Source: Diadema setosum (taxonomy: Eukaryota > Echinodermata > Echinoidea > Diadematoida > Diadematidae). Taken from it: DNA of 64,000 nt. This document shows, piece by piece, positions 10,841 to 23,789 of the stretch; the stretch's first letter is position 1; each line of letters begins with the position of its first letter. The position numbers and the translations under genes are program-made. Where the stretch lies: positions 33,765,816 to 33,829,815 of the forward strand of contig NC_092702.1 in assembly GCF_964275005.1 (NCBI RefSeq). The letters are read 5' to 3'. The notes below the pieces were generated by a model that worked only from the letters and a program-made list of their open reading frames with translations, was not told the DNA's origin and did no database searches.

Positions 10841-12599
10841 CTTGGCGTTTTTTTTTTTTTTTTTTTGCAGGTAAATGCGTGATCACATGTCGTTTGTTTT
10901 TTTTGGGACAAATTTGAAAACATGCTGTCAACTCTGCACAGGGCATAATCAAATATCTGCCCAAGTCGAGGTAACTTCATGGACCAAAACGTGAAAGGTG
11001 TGCGTTCACGGCACCATGGGAGTCGAGTATTGCCTCATCTAAGGGTAATTCTCTAGTCCAAGTGGATTAGCAGCAATGACTTTCCTGCATTTGTTGATCT
11101 GGTCCTTCCATCTCTAAGAAGAATATGTCTTTATTTTGTAGCGATACATAATTGCGATAAGAAAGAAATGAGAGAACTTAATGCTATGAAACTTTGCAGT
11201 GTAAATGTTATGTCCCGTTACTGGATGCCAAAGTTATAGTCCCAGTTGAAGTTGTTGAAATTTCTTTTTTGGTTTATTGACATTAAACTGTATTTATGAG
11301 TCATTGATCTGTCTTGTTGATTTGGTAATGAATACAACACTGTCGCACTGATCATTCCTGAGAAATGTTTGACTTGAATGTTTACCGGTAGTTTGAAGTC
11401 CATGAAAGGTAAGCTGTCATGCCCTCATCACACAAAATCCTATCACTTTGTAATTTCTGTTGGGATATAATGATTGCATTTACATTTGTGTTTTTTGACT
11501 TGTAAGTCTTTTGAATGTGACGAGCAGGTGAATGACAGTATTGTGTTGTTGTCGTTGATATTCTCAATTAGTTAGCAATATCATCTGGTGAGATCTCAAA
11601 CTTCCACAGGGATGGCTCTTGTCAAGATCTTTGAAACAATCCTTGGCCAAAGATGCTTGCATCGTTTGACTCCCGATTGGGTAGAAACTGTGTCCTAAGT
11701 TCATCAGCACTTTCTCATTTTTACTAGGGCTGGTCTTTGACAAGTAGTTCATTGTTGTCTGTTACATAGTGGTATGTAGTTGGAACTCTTCAGAATTCAT
11801 ATTAATGACTGGAACCAGTCATTTGTAAGTGGTATTACACTTTTGACAGTTGCACTCAACCACTCTTCAAGTATGTTTAATTTTTTTGGAGGGTGGGGGT
11901 GGGGAGGGGGTGTTGTCAAGGGGAATCAGTCAAGATACAGGGTATTGCAGCTGTTTAGGGATGGGACTGGTACCCTGTAACCGATCTGACCATTACAGTG
12001 AGCACCAATGGTGAATTGTTGGTATTGGTACTACTACAGTGATATTACAGCGAGGAATAATCTCAACTTTAAGAGTAACGATATTTTAGATGCCTTTCCC
12101 CATACGTGAGCACTGGAGTCGTAATGTGGCCCTCCAAGGGTCAGGTAATGCTGAAATCTCTTGTGATTGATGTTGTAATGCTTCCTGTTAAACTTGCCAC
12201 GTGTGTATGAAGTGCGAAGTCTTGCGTGTGTTTCGTATTGTTTTTTGTCTTCACATTATACTTCGTAATTCCTTCCAATGTCAAATCCGTTCAGCGAATC
12301 TGGTGGAAGTTGATCTTAAACCTTCTCTGCTACAATGTATGTCGATGCTTTCTGAAATGCCGTATTAGCACACATTATCGAAATACAGTAGTAGTCGACT
12401 GTCCTATGAAGTGAGATGTTTTGCGATTGGGAACCCTGCTTGTTTGTTTTTCCATCCTGGTGGACTTGCGTTGCATGATAGAATGTACTTCAAATCTGTT
12501 ATACCAGTCACACATCACGACCAATATAGGCCAAGTATGCCAGATAATTCTATTGTGTGCATTTATTTTTTATTCAGGCATATAAATGTTAAACAAGAA

Positions 12600-12605
12600 A
12601 ATAAA
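12600..12605 (+). promoter_or_regulatory. possible MAEA polyadenylation hexamer
   Basis: AATAAA lies 4.1 kb after the MAEA stop; others are near 10044 and 13878. Which one ends the transcript cannot be told from sequence. Confidence 0.2.
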
Positions 12606-12717
12606 ACTTACAGGTATTAGTTTTCTTCATAACATCAGATGTGTCTATTGTCTTCATATTTTTGATAGATAATGCAATCAACTGGAAATGCAGACTAGGA
12701 CAATGGCTGAATTCAGT

Positions 12718-12752
12718 TGTTTTTTGTTTTTGTTTTTGTTTTTGTTTTTGTC
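12718..12752 (+). repeat. (TTTTTG)n microsatellite
   Basis: A short run of six-base units lies in the MAEA 3' flank. Confidence 0.9.
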
Positions 12753-14542
12753 TCTGTGCCATGTATGATGTTCAATGACTGGCTGCATGTACATGCCATT
12801 TGCCCAGATGGCTACAGGTGTCTTGTGTCATACAACCAAAGCGTATGTGTAAGTGTATGGCAGGCAGATGTCTGCGTAATTGTGTGTCTTTGTGCCTTGT
12901 TCGCCTTGTCATACACCACACTGAAATAGAGTTGCTCTCATATCAGAATAATAGCATTGTTGCATTATCAAAAGATAGTCTTGTATGGGAACTGGCGCAT
13001 GGTTCCAACCAACAGATTTTTTCCCCAATTTTGTTTTTGTTTTCTCTTTGTTTTGTTTTGGTTTTTCAGTGGCAGACTGTTAGTGTGAACTTTGTGTAGT
13101 GACCATCAAGCTGTGAATATTAATTTTCCATTCCCTTGATTTTGGAGTGTCACGGTGGATTAGTAAAGACTTGTTAAAAAGAACACTAATAGAACAAATG
13201 TCTTGTAATGACGAAGTACTTTTTTGTTCCCTATGTTTCTTTATACAATTGTATTTGTTTTTCAAACCCTGATAAACAAAATTTTGATACAGTAAAATGA
13301 TTTGACTGTTCGCAGCAAGTTTACTGTAATGTTTAATGACTGAAACTGCTTTTTTGCTGTTATATCTTAATGATATTGATATAATTTTTGTTTATATTCC
13401 AAGTGTCTTGTATAATTTTTAAGACTGTAGAGTAGCTGTGTAACTCATGCTGAATTATTTAGTTATTGGTCATCAGTTGAATAATGCATCATGCCACATG
13501 TGACCAAAAAAAGTAACTTCTGTGAATGGTACTGTGGCATTGCTAGTTCAAGATTGGACTTACGTAGTAGTCTCATAAAACGACGTCACATTGCGATTAT
13601 GCATAGCCAAGTGATGTGTGTAGACTTCCAGAAAAAAATTGTCATGACTGACGTTGACATCGTACCCAATTTTTAAATGTAGATGGATGGCATGACATTC
13701 AAGCTTTTTGTGTGGACATGCGTTGTTATCCCCCTGCCCACCTCCCAGCAAAACACAAAGAGTTATGACAGTGCACTAATGAAGCAAGATTGATTCAATG
13801 AATCTTTTAGAACTAGCAAACTTTATCTGTAATCTCTTTGGATAATGGGCTCTGTAATGAGATCTCCAAAATATTCAATAAAAGTATTGAAAATATTAAA
13901 ATACATGTGTATGTGAATTGCAAGAATCATAATCATACTGCTCCACTATTGAAGGTGGATGCTAAATAATGCTCACTGATATACAATGCTACCTTTCTAT
14001 GGTGCTGCATGATTTAAATATGAGAATCGTTTGAAGTACTTGAAAATTTACCAATTGTCTATTGCCGAGTCGCCCACAATGCCCCATTCTGGCAACATTG
14101 TATTTTTAATGTGCTATTAGGAAAAATTCAAAAGAGTACAGGTATCTTGTGGGAAGATTACATAACATAGACATGTACTGTAGATATACTCCTGTTTAAA
14201 TTTGGATATTATTGAGTGTTCTTCCATAGTGACTAATAATTCGACTAGACCATGTAATCCTTCTTGTGTTATGTTTGTGTGATTCACAACCTTTGTTTGG
14301 CGTGCCACTCATCAAATGTTAAAAGTATTAATACGTTATAGTATGGTATGAGGAGAATGACTTAGTTAAAGAGAAAACAAAACATTTTTTATCAGTCTGT
14401 ATGGGGAAGAAAAGAGAATTTGGATCTAAATGTTTCAGGGGAAGAGAGAATCGGAGCAGAAGCGATTAGATCTAGGGACCAATGTGATGAAGATGAAGAA
14501 ACCATCCTTGTAATACTTGTAGAGGTGATGATATTGTGGGAG

Positions 14543-14815
14543 ATTTAGTGGGAGCTTTGTGGTAAAGTGGACAAGGCAAACAACATGTCAAGGGTGCAAA
14601 TCCTGCCTGGTGTATAATACACATCCATGGGACAGGATTTTGACCTAGAATGTCCCTCTTCACCCTGGTGGACAGATAAATGGGTACTTGGCATTGCAGG
14701 GGGTAATTATAAGAACAACAATAATCATGGCAGGGCCCTCTGGAAGAAGAGTGTTGACATCGTTATAAGAGGGTATCCCTGGGCAACTGAAGGTATTGCA
14801 TCATATTAACTGAAG
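14543..14815 (+). mobile_element. possible degenerate tRNA-derived SINE
   Basis: A tRNA-like head shows an A-box-like AGCTTTGTGGTAAAGTGG and, about 35 nt on, a B-box-like GGTGCAAATCC. It is followed by a non-tRNA body. It is too degraded to name a tRNA or a SINE family; the spacing and box likeness are the only evidence. Confidence 0.45.
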
Positions 14816-16201
14816 ATTGGTCAATCCTTGATGGGTCGTGTAAAGTTTGACAGCACCTTTGATTATAACCAGCCTTCCTCTCTCTAGAATTTAGTTGAAG
14901 CAGAATAATTCAATAGTCAATCCTCTTCTCCCTCCCCACCCCCCCCCCCCCCCCCCGAAAAAAATTGAATTAAAGGAGAAAGGAAGGAAGAACTTGGTGA
15001 CAATAAGCATATAAAAGGTGATCAGTGCCATCCCATGTGCCTGCGGCATGTAACTGTACTGGTTTGTAAAACCACTGATGGTGAAAACTACTTGTAGTTT
15101 CAGTTAAATTGTGCTTGTTTTTTCCAAACCAATTTTGTAGAATATTTTGAAGAAGGCGTTACCCACATGAATACATGTAACCATGGACTTTAATACCAAC
15201 TGCACGAGAGTTGTTCACTCTTTCTGTGAAAGAACAAAGCTGAGAAAGTGGAAAATGTTCAGGGTCATCAAGGGACCAGCTAATGTGTATCAGAGTAGTA
15301 GCTGCCAGTACATGTGATACTAGAGGTCGCACGCTTCAGTCAAGTGGGGTGTTCCTGTTTTGCCAACTCGTAATCAGGGATGCGAAGTATAATTTGCATG
15401 CTTAAGATATGTTAGCTTTATCCTCGGCAGATTATATTCCCTTGGCAAGTACCAAGAATGTACAGTGTATGTAGTTTATTAGTAGATTATTTATTTAGCC
15501 GTATTGCTTATGCCATTCTAGAACAACCACAGGGCTCGTAAGAAACGAGTGACCACAAACCTTGGACTTGTCTTAAAAGTTGCAAACCTTGCTCATGAAT
15601 ACTTGTCAAAAACTGCACAATTCTGAAGTCCGTCAAAACTTTACTGCAGGATATAGTGGAAAGCATACTGAACAAATATTCTCCAGGCACTGTACTCGTG
15701 CACACAAGAATCTGAGAGCAGTCCTATTTTATTGGCAGATTGCATATTCTTTCATCATCATCATTATTAATGGTGAGCATGTCCATTATCATTTCCTTCG
15801 GATATGTTTTGTAGTCAATCTCAAGATATTTTATGAATGCACAGGATATTTTGTTCAGTGTAAATCAATGTGAAATCCTACTGACATGGCTAACACTCCA
15901 GAAATAAATATGTTTTGTTGTCCAGCCACGTATGGAGCTCCAATATGCTTTAGTTTCTCTGTCTGACTGCCCACCTATGTTTGTATCTGTCTCTGATTGT
16001 GTGTTTACATTGATGTGTGTGTGTATGTCTTTGTTTTGAATTTACTGGATGTATGCTTCAATGACATGTGAACCTATTGGCAAGACTTTTGTTTTTTGTG
16101 TCCATGCTTCGTGGCTCACAGATAAGATAATTTGGTTGGGGTGATCTAACGCTGGCAATCCTTGGGTTGATCCCACCTTCGACACTCGCACTCTCTTTAC
16201 T

Positions 16202-16590
16202 TTAAAGGAACTGTACAGTACTGGTTGAGGTGGGGATTCAGGTTTATTACGTTCCTAAGTGAGATAATGAGAAACCTCTTATGAAATATGAAAGAGCATG
16301 TAATTTTAAGGATTCAACGTTTATTTGATGAAAATTGGTTTTCAAATGGCCAAGATATCCAAAAAAGTGATAATAATAAAAGGCGACAGGCCACTCCTTT
16401 TATTAGGATCTGTTTGTTTCACTTTGTTTTTGGATATCTCGGCCATTTCAAAACCGATTTACATCAAATAAACTTTTGATACCCCTTAGAATTGCATGCT
16501 CTTTGACATCTCATAGAGTGGTTTCTGAATATCTCGCAAAACGTTTAAAGCTAAATCCTCACCTCAACCAGAACTATACAGTCCCTTTAA
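16202..16590. mobile_element. TTAA-flanked inverted-repeat element
   Basis: It runs TTAAAGGAACTGTACAG to CTATACAGTCCCTTTAA, with inner arms GGTTGAGGTGGGGATT/ATCCTCACCTCAACC and a central match around GATATC. The interior is homologous to 59819-60232. Confidence 0.8.
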
Positions 16591-16627
16591 GGTAAATTTG
16601 AATTTCCTTTGAGGTTTGATCACATAC

Positions 16628-16629
<2 letters not shown>

Positions 16630-16674
<45 letters not shown>
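16630..16674 (+). repeat. (CA)n microsatellite
   Basis: About 22 CA units lie just beyond the TTAA element. Confidence 0.97.
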
Positions 16675-16676
<2 letters not shown>

Positions 16677-18212
16677 GTTTGGTCCAAAATTAGTCCATAG
16701 ACGTTTAATTGAATCTGTTTGCACTGCTGGTTTCATATCATTATGCATAAAGAAATATTCTGTAACAAATTTTAATTGACATATAAACCCAAGGAGTATA
16801 GGGCATGTAAGTATTTAGGTAAAGGTGCCAGTAGGATGTCCGAAATGGTTGATAACTGCCCCAATTACCTGATGTGGTATCTCAGTTCCATTTGTTGGTC
16901 GATGATGAACTGATTTTGCTCTAAACACGTATTTCCCATAGACACCTGCCCGATTATACTCTGGCTAGTTTTCAACGGATTCACTGCAGCACTTCTCTGT
17001 GTGAACGATAGACCAGTGTAACAGTTGTACCCAAACATTGTGTATAACTTTACAGCAAAGGCTATTCCTGATATCAACAAGCTTATCTGAAGCTCCTGAT
17101 ATAGCAATACAATGTATGCGATGACTTCCAACTAGATTTTGCCTATTGAATTGTATTCAACAGGAAGAGGTAAACTAGATGGGTATCTCCAAAGTCCTTT
17201 TGAAAAAAAATTCCATACATGTGAACAACATCGCAGCACTAGTTCATTGTATGTGTATACTTTTGACGAGTAGTTGTTATTGTAGAATCATCCTCAAAAT
17301 ATCTGTGTATTTGCCTAAATCTGCCTACCGTCTCCACTATTTTATGACACAAATGCAATTGCAGTGATTTCTTTATTCCACATTATGGTTTCCACAGTGC
17401 ATATTACAGCAAATTACAACAATTTACATGGTATGAGCTGACAAGACCAAAAAGCCATTAGAAAAAATATCTTCTACACTTTAGGAGATATATCCTGTGA
17501 GCATATGCACAAAAAAAAAAAAAGAAGAAAAAAGATGCTGTATGAGCTTTGGGACATACAATGTATTAGCAATGAGAGCATGGCCACCTGCAAGATGTAC
17601 TGTATACCTGTATATTTTGTGAGGTTTATATTTTTTAGAATTTTGCAAAAATATCAACTCTGATTCTGACATGAACGCAACACGCACACATACATTTCTC
17701 TGTTCATTGCTGTACGATCGCGAATTTAAGCACTTGTGAAATTGTAGGGAAGTCCCGATTTGCAAAAAAATTAGACTCACTAAATATACAGTGGTGTATA
17801 CAGTACATCATCAGTGAGAATGCCAGTGTATCAAAAACCTACCAATCAAGAACAACTGATAGCATGACCCAAAAAAAACAAAAAAAAAAACCAAAAAAAA
17901 AAAAACAATCATATCTTGCTTGATTTTTTGGATGCTTCACTTCATGAAAAATATAAATGAGCATCTACTATTATACATAAAATACTTGCATTTGCCTGTA
18001 TCTCAATTGAATCATACTCTACAGCCCTTGTTCACAAAGAGTGCACGACAAATGCCACTTGAAAATAATGCTACCATGGCAACAGCTGTCCGATGACCAT
18101 GATAGTCCTTGTCACATTAACTGGAGACTGCATCACTTACAAGATTATATGAGAACTTATTGTCTGTCAACAATTTTGGTTTGTCTTGCGTGAGGGTAGA
18201 ATGCCAGATGTG

Positions 18213-18539
18213 CAGAGACTCCAACTCTCCCGCTTTCGACGGGAGATCTCCCGCCGAAAGCCAATTTTTGTAAAATCTCCCGTTCTCCCGCTAGAAATTT
18301 AATTTCTCCCGCCCTGGCTCTGTGTCTCCCATTGGAAAGGATTTCTTACTTATTGCCATCATTTATAATGTTGAAAAATAAGCCTTAGATAGCACGAGAG
18401 AGCATCTAAAACCCTACAGCTGGACCCTGGCCGCAAGGAACTTCGCACTTCGGGCACATCAAGTTGGAGTCTCCCGTTTGCTAGGGGTTTCAGGCGGGAG
18501 AATCTCCAGATCAGAAGGTTCTTGGGGTTGGAGTCTCTG
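18213..18539. mobile_element. inverted-repeat element with CTCCCG motifs
   Basis: The ends CAGAGACTCCAAC and GTTGGAGTCTCTG are exact reverse complements; CTCCCG/CGGGAG recurs inside. The minus strand has an open stretch over part of it, with no recognised domain. Confidence 0.65.
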
Positions 18540-18804
18540 GATGTGGCAACTCTGGTAGAAAGAACGATAAACTGGTCGGTATACTGACTGATAGACCTTA
18601 TCCTGCAGACTATGGCTGTGATACACAGAAATATTGCACACAGGAGACAAATTAGATGGCTGCTAGACAAACAAGAGCCCCATCTGAGGTAAGCTATTTG
18701 TACTTCAAAAATCTCGAAATCATGGGACCCCAGGACCCCCGACCCCCGACCCCTCCCCCCCCCCCCCCAAACCCTCCTCCAGGCACCACTACCATTTGTA
18801 CATA

Positions 18805-18810
18805 TTTATT
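18805..18810 (-). promoter_or_regulatory. candidate polyadenylation signal of PUS1
   Basis: TTTATT on the plus strand reads AATAAA on the minus strand, about 315 nt after the PUS1 stop. It is the first such hexamer I find downstream, but transcript data would be needed to confirm it. Confidence 0.4.
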
Positions 18811-19125
18811 ATGATTTCCCTTCCTCTACGATGATGACTGCCAAGGTTGGTCAAAACCAGCCACAAGATTGGAGCCATTTGGATTGGTGATTGAGAAACC
18901 CTAACACAAAGGGGTGACAGTCTATAACAAATAAGACTTTGATGTGGCTGCATGAAGCAGGCGAATGGTGTAAAAAGATGGTCGCTAAAAATATATGTTT
19001 GGCTGTAAATGAAAACAATAATATGATGTCATCATTTGAAATATAAACAAACATTAGAGTCCAGTGATCATCTTTAATGAGACATTCAGGATAAGAAAAG
19101 GAGATGGGGGCAGCGTGTCTCATCT

Positions 19126-19524
19126 TCAGCTGGGCGTAGCTTGATTCTCACCGGCTGCCGAACTCTCTCTATCCGCGTCGGTACCATCTCCTTCCAGTAA
19201 CTGACTCCCACTCCTCTCAGTTGAGGAATCTGCCATGGAATCACTGCTTTGAACTTCCTGTCCAACTGCCCCTGATTCAGCAGGTGCACTGGGTGACGAC
19301 GAAACAGTGGTGCTTGAGGAGGAATTAATTGTGCTTGCAGGAGTCTTTTCCACATTTTGGCACGTTCCAATGTCACTGGTGCTGCCACCATCTGCCGTTT
19401 GTGGGGTGACGGTGGGCAATTCTAGACCTGCGACTGTCTGACTAGTCAGGAGAGCCTGCTTGTTGTCTGTGCTGGGGTCGGTTTGCGGAGCTTCGCCACT
19501 AGATGAGGACACTGCCGATTCCGC
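19126..19524 (-). CDS. PUS1: PUS1 terminal exon (low-complexity tail)
   Basis: The acceptor is tgtgatag before 19524, and TGA is at 19128-19126. It encodes 132 residues very rich in Ser, Thr, Ala, Gly and Glu with few hydrophobics, so probably disordered. It corresponds in place, not sequence, to the short acidic tail of vertebrate PUS1. The open frame and splice phase support it; no domain is visible. Confidence 0.8.
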   Translation of the reverse strand, partial: AESAVSSSSGEAPQTDPSTDNKQALLTSQTVAGLELPTVTPQTADGGSTSDIGTCQNVEKTPASTINSSSSTTVSSSPSAPAESGAVGQEVQSSDSMADSSTERSGSQLLEGDGTDADRESSAAGENQATPS

Positions 19525-22500
19525 CTATCACAAATTATGATAAGTTCAAACCCATAAGAACTGTCACTTTCAAAAAGAATACGCTAAGCTCTTTTTAACA
19601 TTCCCACAACTGCAGTTTAATATATATAATCACACAAGTTTGTTCTGGCTTATATAACAACACCATAATGCTGGTTTACAAATTATTCAAAGCTAAAATC
19701 ATCACTTGCTTTGAAGACAAATACAATGTATGCCTTGGCACTGTGGTTACCTGATTAATTAACTAATAATATTCAAGTGGGATTTTGTGAAAAATGAAAT
19801 ACCCACAGAAATTGATGGTTCTCAGAAAAAGATAGATTTTGATATTCATGAATGGCCTGATGTAGATAAGACATATGGTATAAATGCAGGGAAAACTCAT
19901 TATGACAAGAACCTAAAAACTATTGCAATTACCTTGTTTATATCAGGTTTCTCACTATATCAGTTTACAAAAACAAAGAAATATTAAAGAGTTGGGACCT
20001 GCATAATCACCTCGCTGTAACAGGGTTTTGTTACATCCAGCCTCTTTATAATGAGGTTCCACTACTTATTAAAGGACAAGTTCACCTTCATAAACATAAG
20101 GATTGAGAACATGTAGCAATATTAGTAGAACACATCATTGAAAGTTTGAGGAAAATCAGACAATCCGTTCAAAAATTATGAATTTTTGAAGTTTTTGTGC
20201 AGTCACCGCTGGATGAGAAGACTACTGCAGCGTATGATGTCACATGAGTACAACAATATAAGGAAAATAAAAAGAGAATTTCACAAAATTTCATCTTTTG
20301 AAAAAAGTACACATTCCCTTGACTCGTTACTGACATATGTTATGGGTAATATTATTCCCCCTGCATTTAGAAAGAGGCAAGTCGTGTTCTTTTATTATGC
20401 GAAAAAAGTGAAAATATGTTAAATTTTCTTTACATTTTCTTTATACTGTTGTACGCATATGACATCACAAGCTGTAGTAGTCTCCTCATCCAGCAGCTCC
20501 AACACAAAAATTTTAAATATTCATAACTTTTGCATCGATTGTCTAATTTTCCTCAAACTTTCACTGACGTGTTCTACTAATATTGCTACATTCTCTCAAT
20601 CCTTATGTAAATGAAGGTGAACTTGTCCTTTAAGGGGATGGCTAGTAACTGATCAGTGGGAATCAGTGGGAATGCTGGGGGATGATTGTTTCAATTCTTG
20701 GGGGATTCATTTAAGAGTACATTATATATCTAGTGTTGTGTGAAAATTATTTGCTTCAGAACGGTCTCATATTCAAGTAATAGGCAGTTTAATGCCCTGT
20801 CACTGTACAGGCATGCTAACCTGGAAATATTAAACTGCACATTACTTGAATATGAGACCATTCTGAAGCAAGTAATTTTCACACAACAATAGATATATAA
20901 TGTACTCTTAAATGAATCCAACAAGGATTGGAACAATCATCCCCCAGCATTCCCACTGATTCCCACTGATCAGTTACTAGCCATCCCCTTTAATAGTTTG
21001 AGATTATGTCAAGCTACTCACTGCTTCTCTTGCTTTCTTCATCTCCATGTGGGCCCGGCGGAGAGCATTGTGTGTGCCGACTACATCATAGCTGTGGAGA
21101 GGGAGAGTGCTAAGCCACTGGAACATACTGAGAGATTTCACACAGTTAAGGAACTTTTCTTACCTCATTTTCTCATTATGCTTTTTTTTAATGGCTAGAT
21201 ATATGTAGGAAACAGCATTATATTGATATGTATAGACCCCCAGGGGGTGTATGGGTATCACTTTCCCTCATTTTTTAGTGTGTTTCTAGGAATGCATCAC
21301 TGTAGAGGATGTAAGCGAAAGACGTGGTAACTATGAGCCCCGTGTTGGCTGAAGTTCCAAGGTACTGATACTTCTATCAACTGTAGCCAACTAGAACATA
21401 TGAACAGCCAAAAACTGTCTTTCGAAAGCAGAAATGCTACCCACTTCTTGTATGTGTATTATCGAGATTACTGTTGAAGAGTACTGTGAGCACCTTCACC
21501 ACGATATCTTGCTAATTGACTAATAAGACAATTTTGTGAACCAGAGGGACAACATGATGAATAAAGATTATCCCTTCACAAAAGAAAACTTTTCAATTTT
21601 CTGCCTTTGAGATTACAAAGAGCATTTCTATTACTAGAGGCGAAATTTTTGTGAGTCTTTGTTAGTCGCAAATATTGATGAGAAAAAAACGAAACATCAC
21701 AAAATATACAACATAATACAGCATATCAAAGGATACGATTTGTTGTACTTCTCCCTCACGATGATGTTGGGATATATATGTTTGTGCTTGAATTCTTCAA
21801 TGGCATTCTGCAGAAAAAATGGAGAGTAGAAAGTATACAATACTTCTAATAGCTGATTACAAATGGCATACAAAGCAGAATAAAAGAAAGCTTATTTGAA
21901 CAACAGATGAATTTCATCAAATGAAGATGTTGTGGCATTTTTTTTTTCATTTTTTTTTTTTGAGTAAAGAAACCTGTTCCTACTCTTTATATAGTAGATG
22001 CTGTAATAACTGGGTAACATTACAAAGAACAACTGTGTAGTACCACTATGCTACAAGTGCTTGCAATTTTTACCCATGAGAAGTCATTTTATATGCAGAA
22101 GCCAACTGGCTGAACGCCCTTGAATATATACTTCAAGAAGATTTAGGGTTGGTTGAATATTTTCATGATTCAGCGTGAAAAAAAAAAAATGACATCTCAT
22201 TCATGTGACATTACCAGGGCTCAACATTAGGGGTGGACCGGTTGCCCGAGGCCACAAAAATTTAATTTTGGGCCACCAAATTTTTCTTTTGGGTACCTCA
22301 TTGGCACCGAAGATTCAAAATAGGTTGTTATCTGTTTATTTCAGGTCACTTCATTCTATTTCGGGCTACCGAAATTTCAGATTTAAAGATTTTATGTGCC
22401 ACTAGAGAAAAATGTTAGTGTCAAGCTCTGCATCACAAACACAAATTATTGATAATTAATAACATGTTATGAATTCACTCATTATCATCCAAAGCTATAA

Positions 22501-23729
22501 TTGCCTCCTCTTTGATCTGTTCAAGAGCCCTGTGATTACAAATATTGGATCCCACACATGATAATGGCATCACATCCAAAAGCCTAATACCTATTGCATA
22601 ATGCCAATGATCTACAAAACAGCAGCAATGCAATAGTAAACTGCAACAGAAGAAGATATGCAAGTACATAACATGAAATATATATGTGTGTGTTTGTGTG
22701 TGTGTATTGCATCACACACACGCCATGTTTGGCACATTTGTCTCAACATTTTGGGACTTACTCTGCACTCGTCAAAGGTCAAAGGTTCATGGAGACCGTC
22801 ATTGCCCCAGCGTTTGTTGTAGCAATCATAGTGGACCTTTTGAAGACAGTTAAGATGTTGGAGAAAAATGTGACACAGGTCTTAGTAATGTCCTTCTCTC
22901 TCTCTCTCTCTACCCAAAAAGTACCATTTATAACATAATAATTATAATTCCATGTTCTTAAAAGATTCATCAATATATCTGAATAGTGATGCAGAAAGGG
23001 AAATCAAGATTCATTTGTTGATTTCTGATGATTTGAAATTCCTCACACATAAATACTCAGAAACACACTGTGCATTGCCTATGACGGGTAAGTATGATTC
23101 ATGACTGAATACCATGCACCTTGTTACAAGACAGTTGTGAGGTGTGGGTGTAAAGTTCTTAACATACTGAAAGATTTGGAATACTTTGCTTTTCTCTGCA
23201 GAGATTGAGTACTGGGAAGAAGACATGAAATGAAAAAATTACTATCTACTGTATACCCACACACAAATAGACAAAAACAAAGTCAAAGCTTCCACACAAA
23301 GTGTATTTTGTGCACTTACATCTAAGAAAAATGCACTATGCACTTTTTCACTTGCATACACACACAGATTCAGAGAGATGGGTAGATTCATGTAGTAACA
23401 GAACAGAAACAATGATTTTAAAAGTTGTCATTCACCTTGGTTTTTCTTTTATGATAAGCAATTGCTATTGGCTTTTGGCATTTATTGCCAGACTGTATGA
23501 GGGCACCGTGAATTTAAAAAACTTCTTCATTAGGGACAGCTGTCCCTAGGGAACACTACTCACCGACTCAAGGACCAGTCCTAAACCTGGTGCACGAGGA
23601 ATGTCCAGTTTCTCCTCACCAAATGCCCTCTCGATGATGGAGGGGGGAGCCAGGCCCCTTACTACAGCTACCACAAGACCTGAGACCAAAAGAATGAACA
23701 ACAATGTGTTTCATCTTTATCTATAGCGG

Positions 23730-23789
<60 letters not shown>

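Larger units (their letters stand above)
8468..18784. other. MAEA 3' flank and intergenic region
   Basis: This is AT-rich sequence whose short open frames are all chance-sized, lack splice-linked homology and often start without ATG. Beyond the listed repeats I see nothing. Confidence 0.6.

Noticed and set aside
22475..22669. Possible extra PUS1 exon ([15 protein letters not shown])
   Set aside because: Its splice phases do not fit exons 8 and 9, while joining 8 directly to 9 aligns to the family without a gap.
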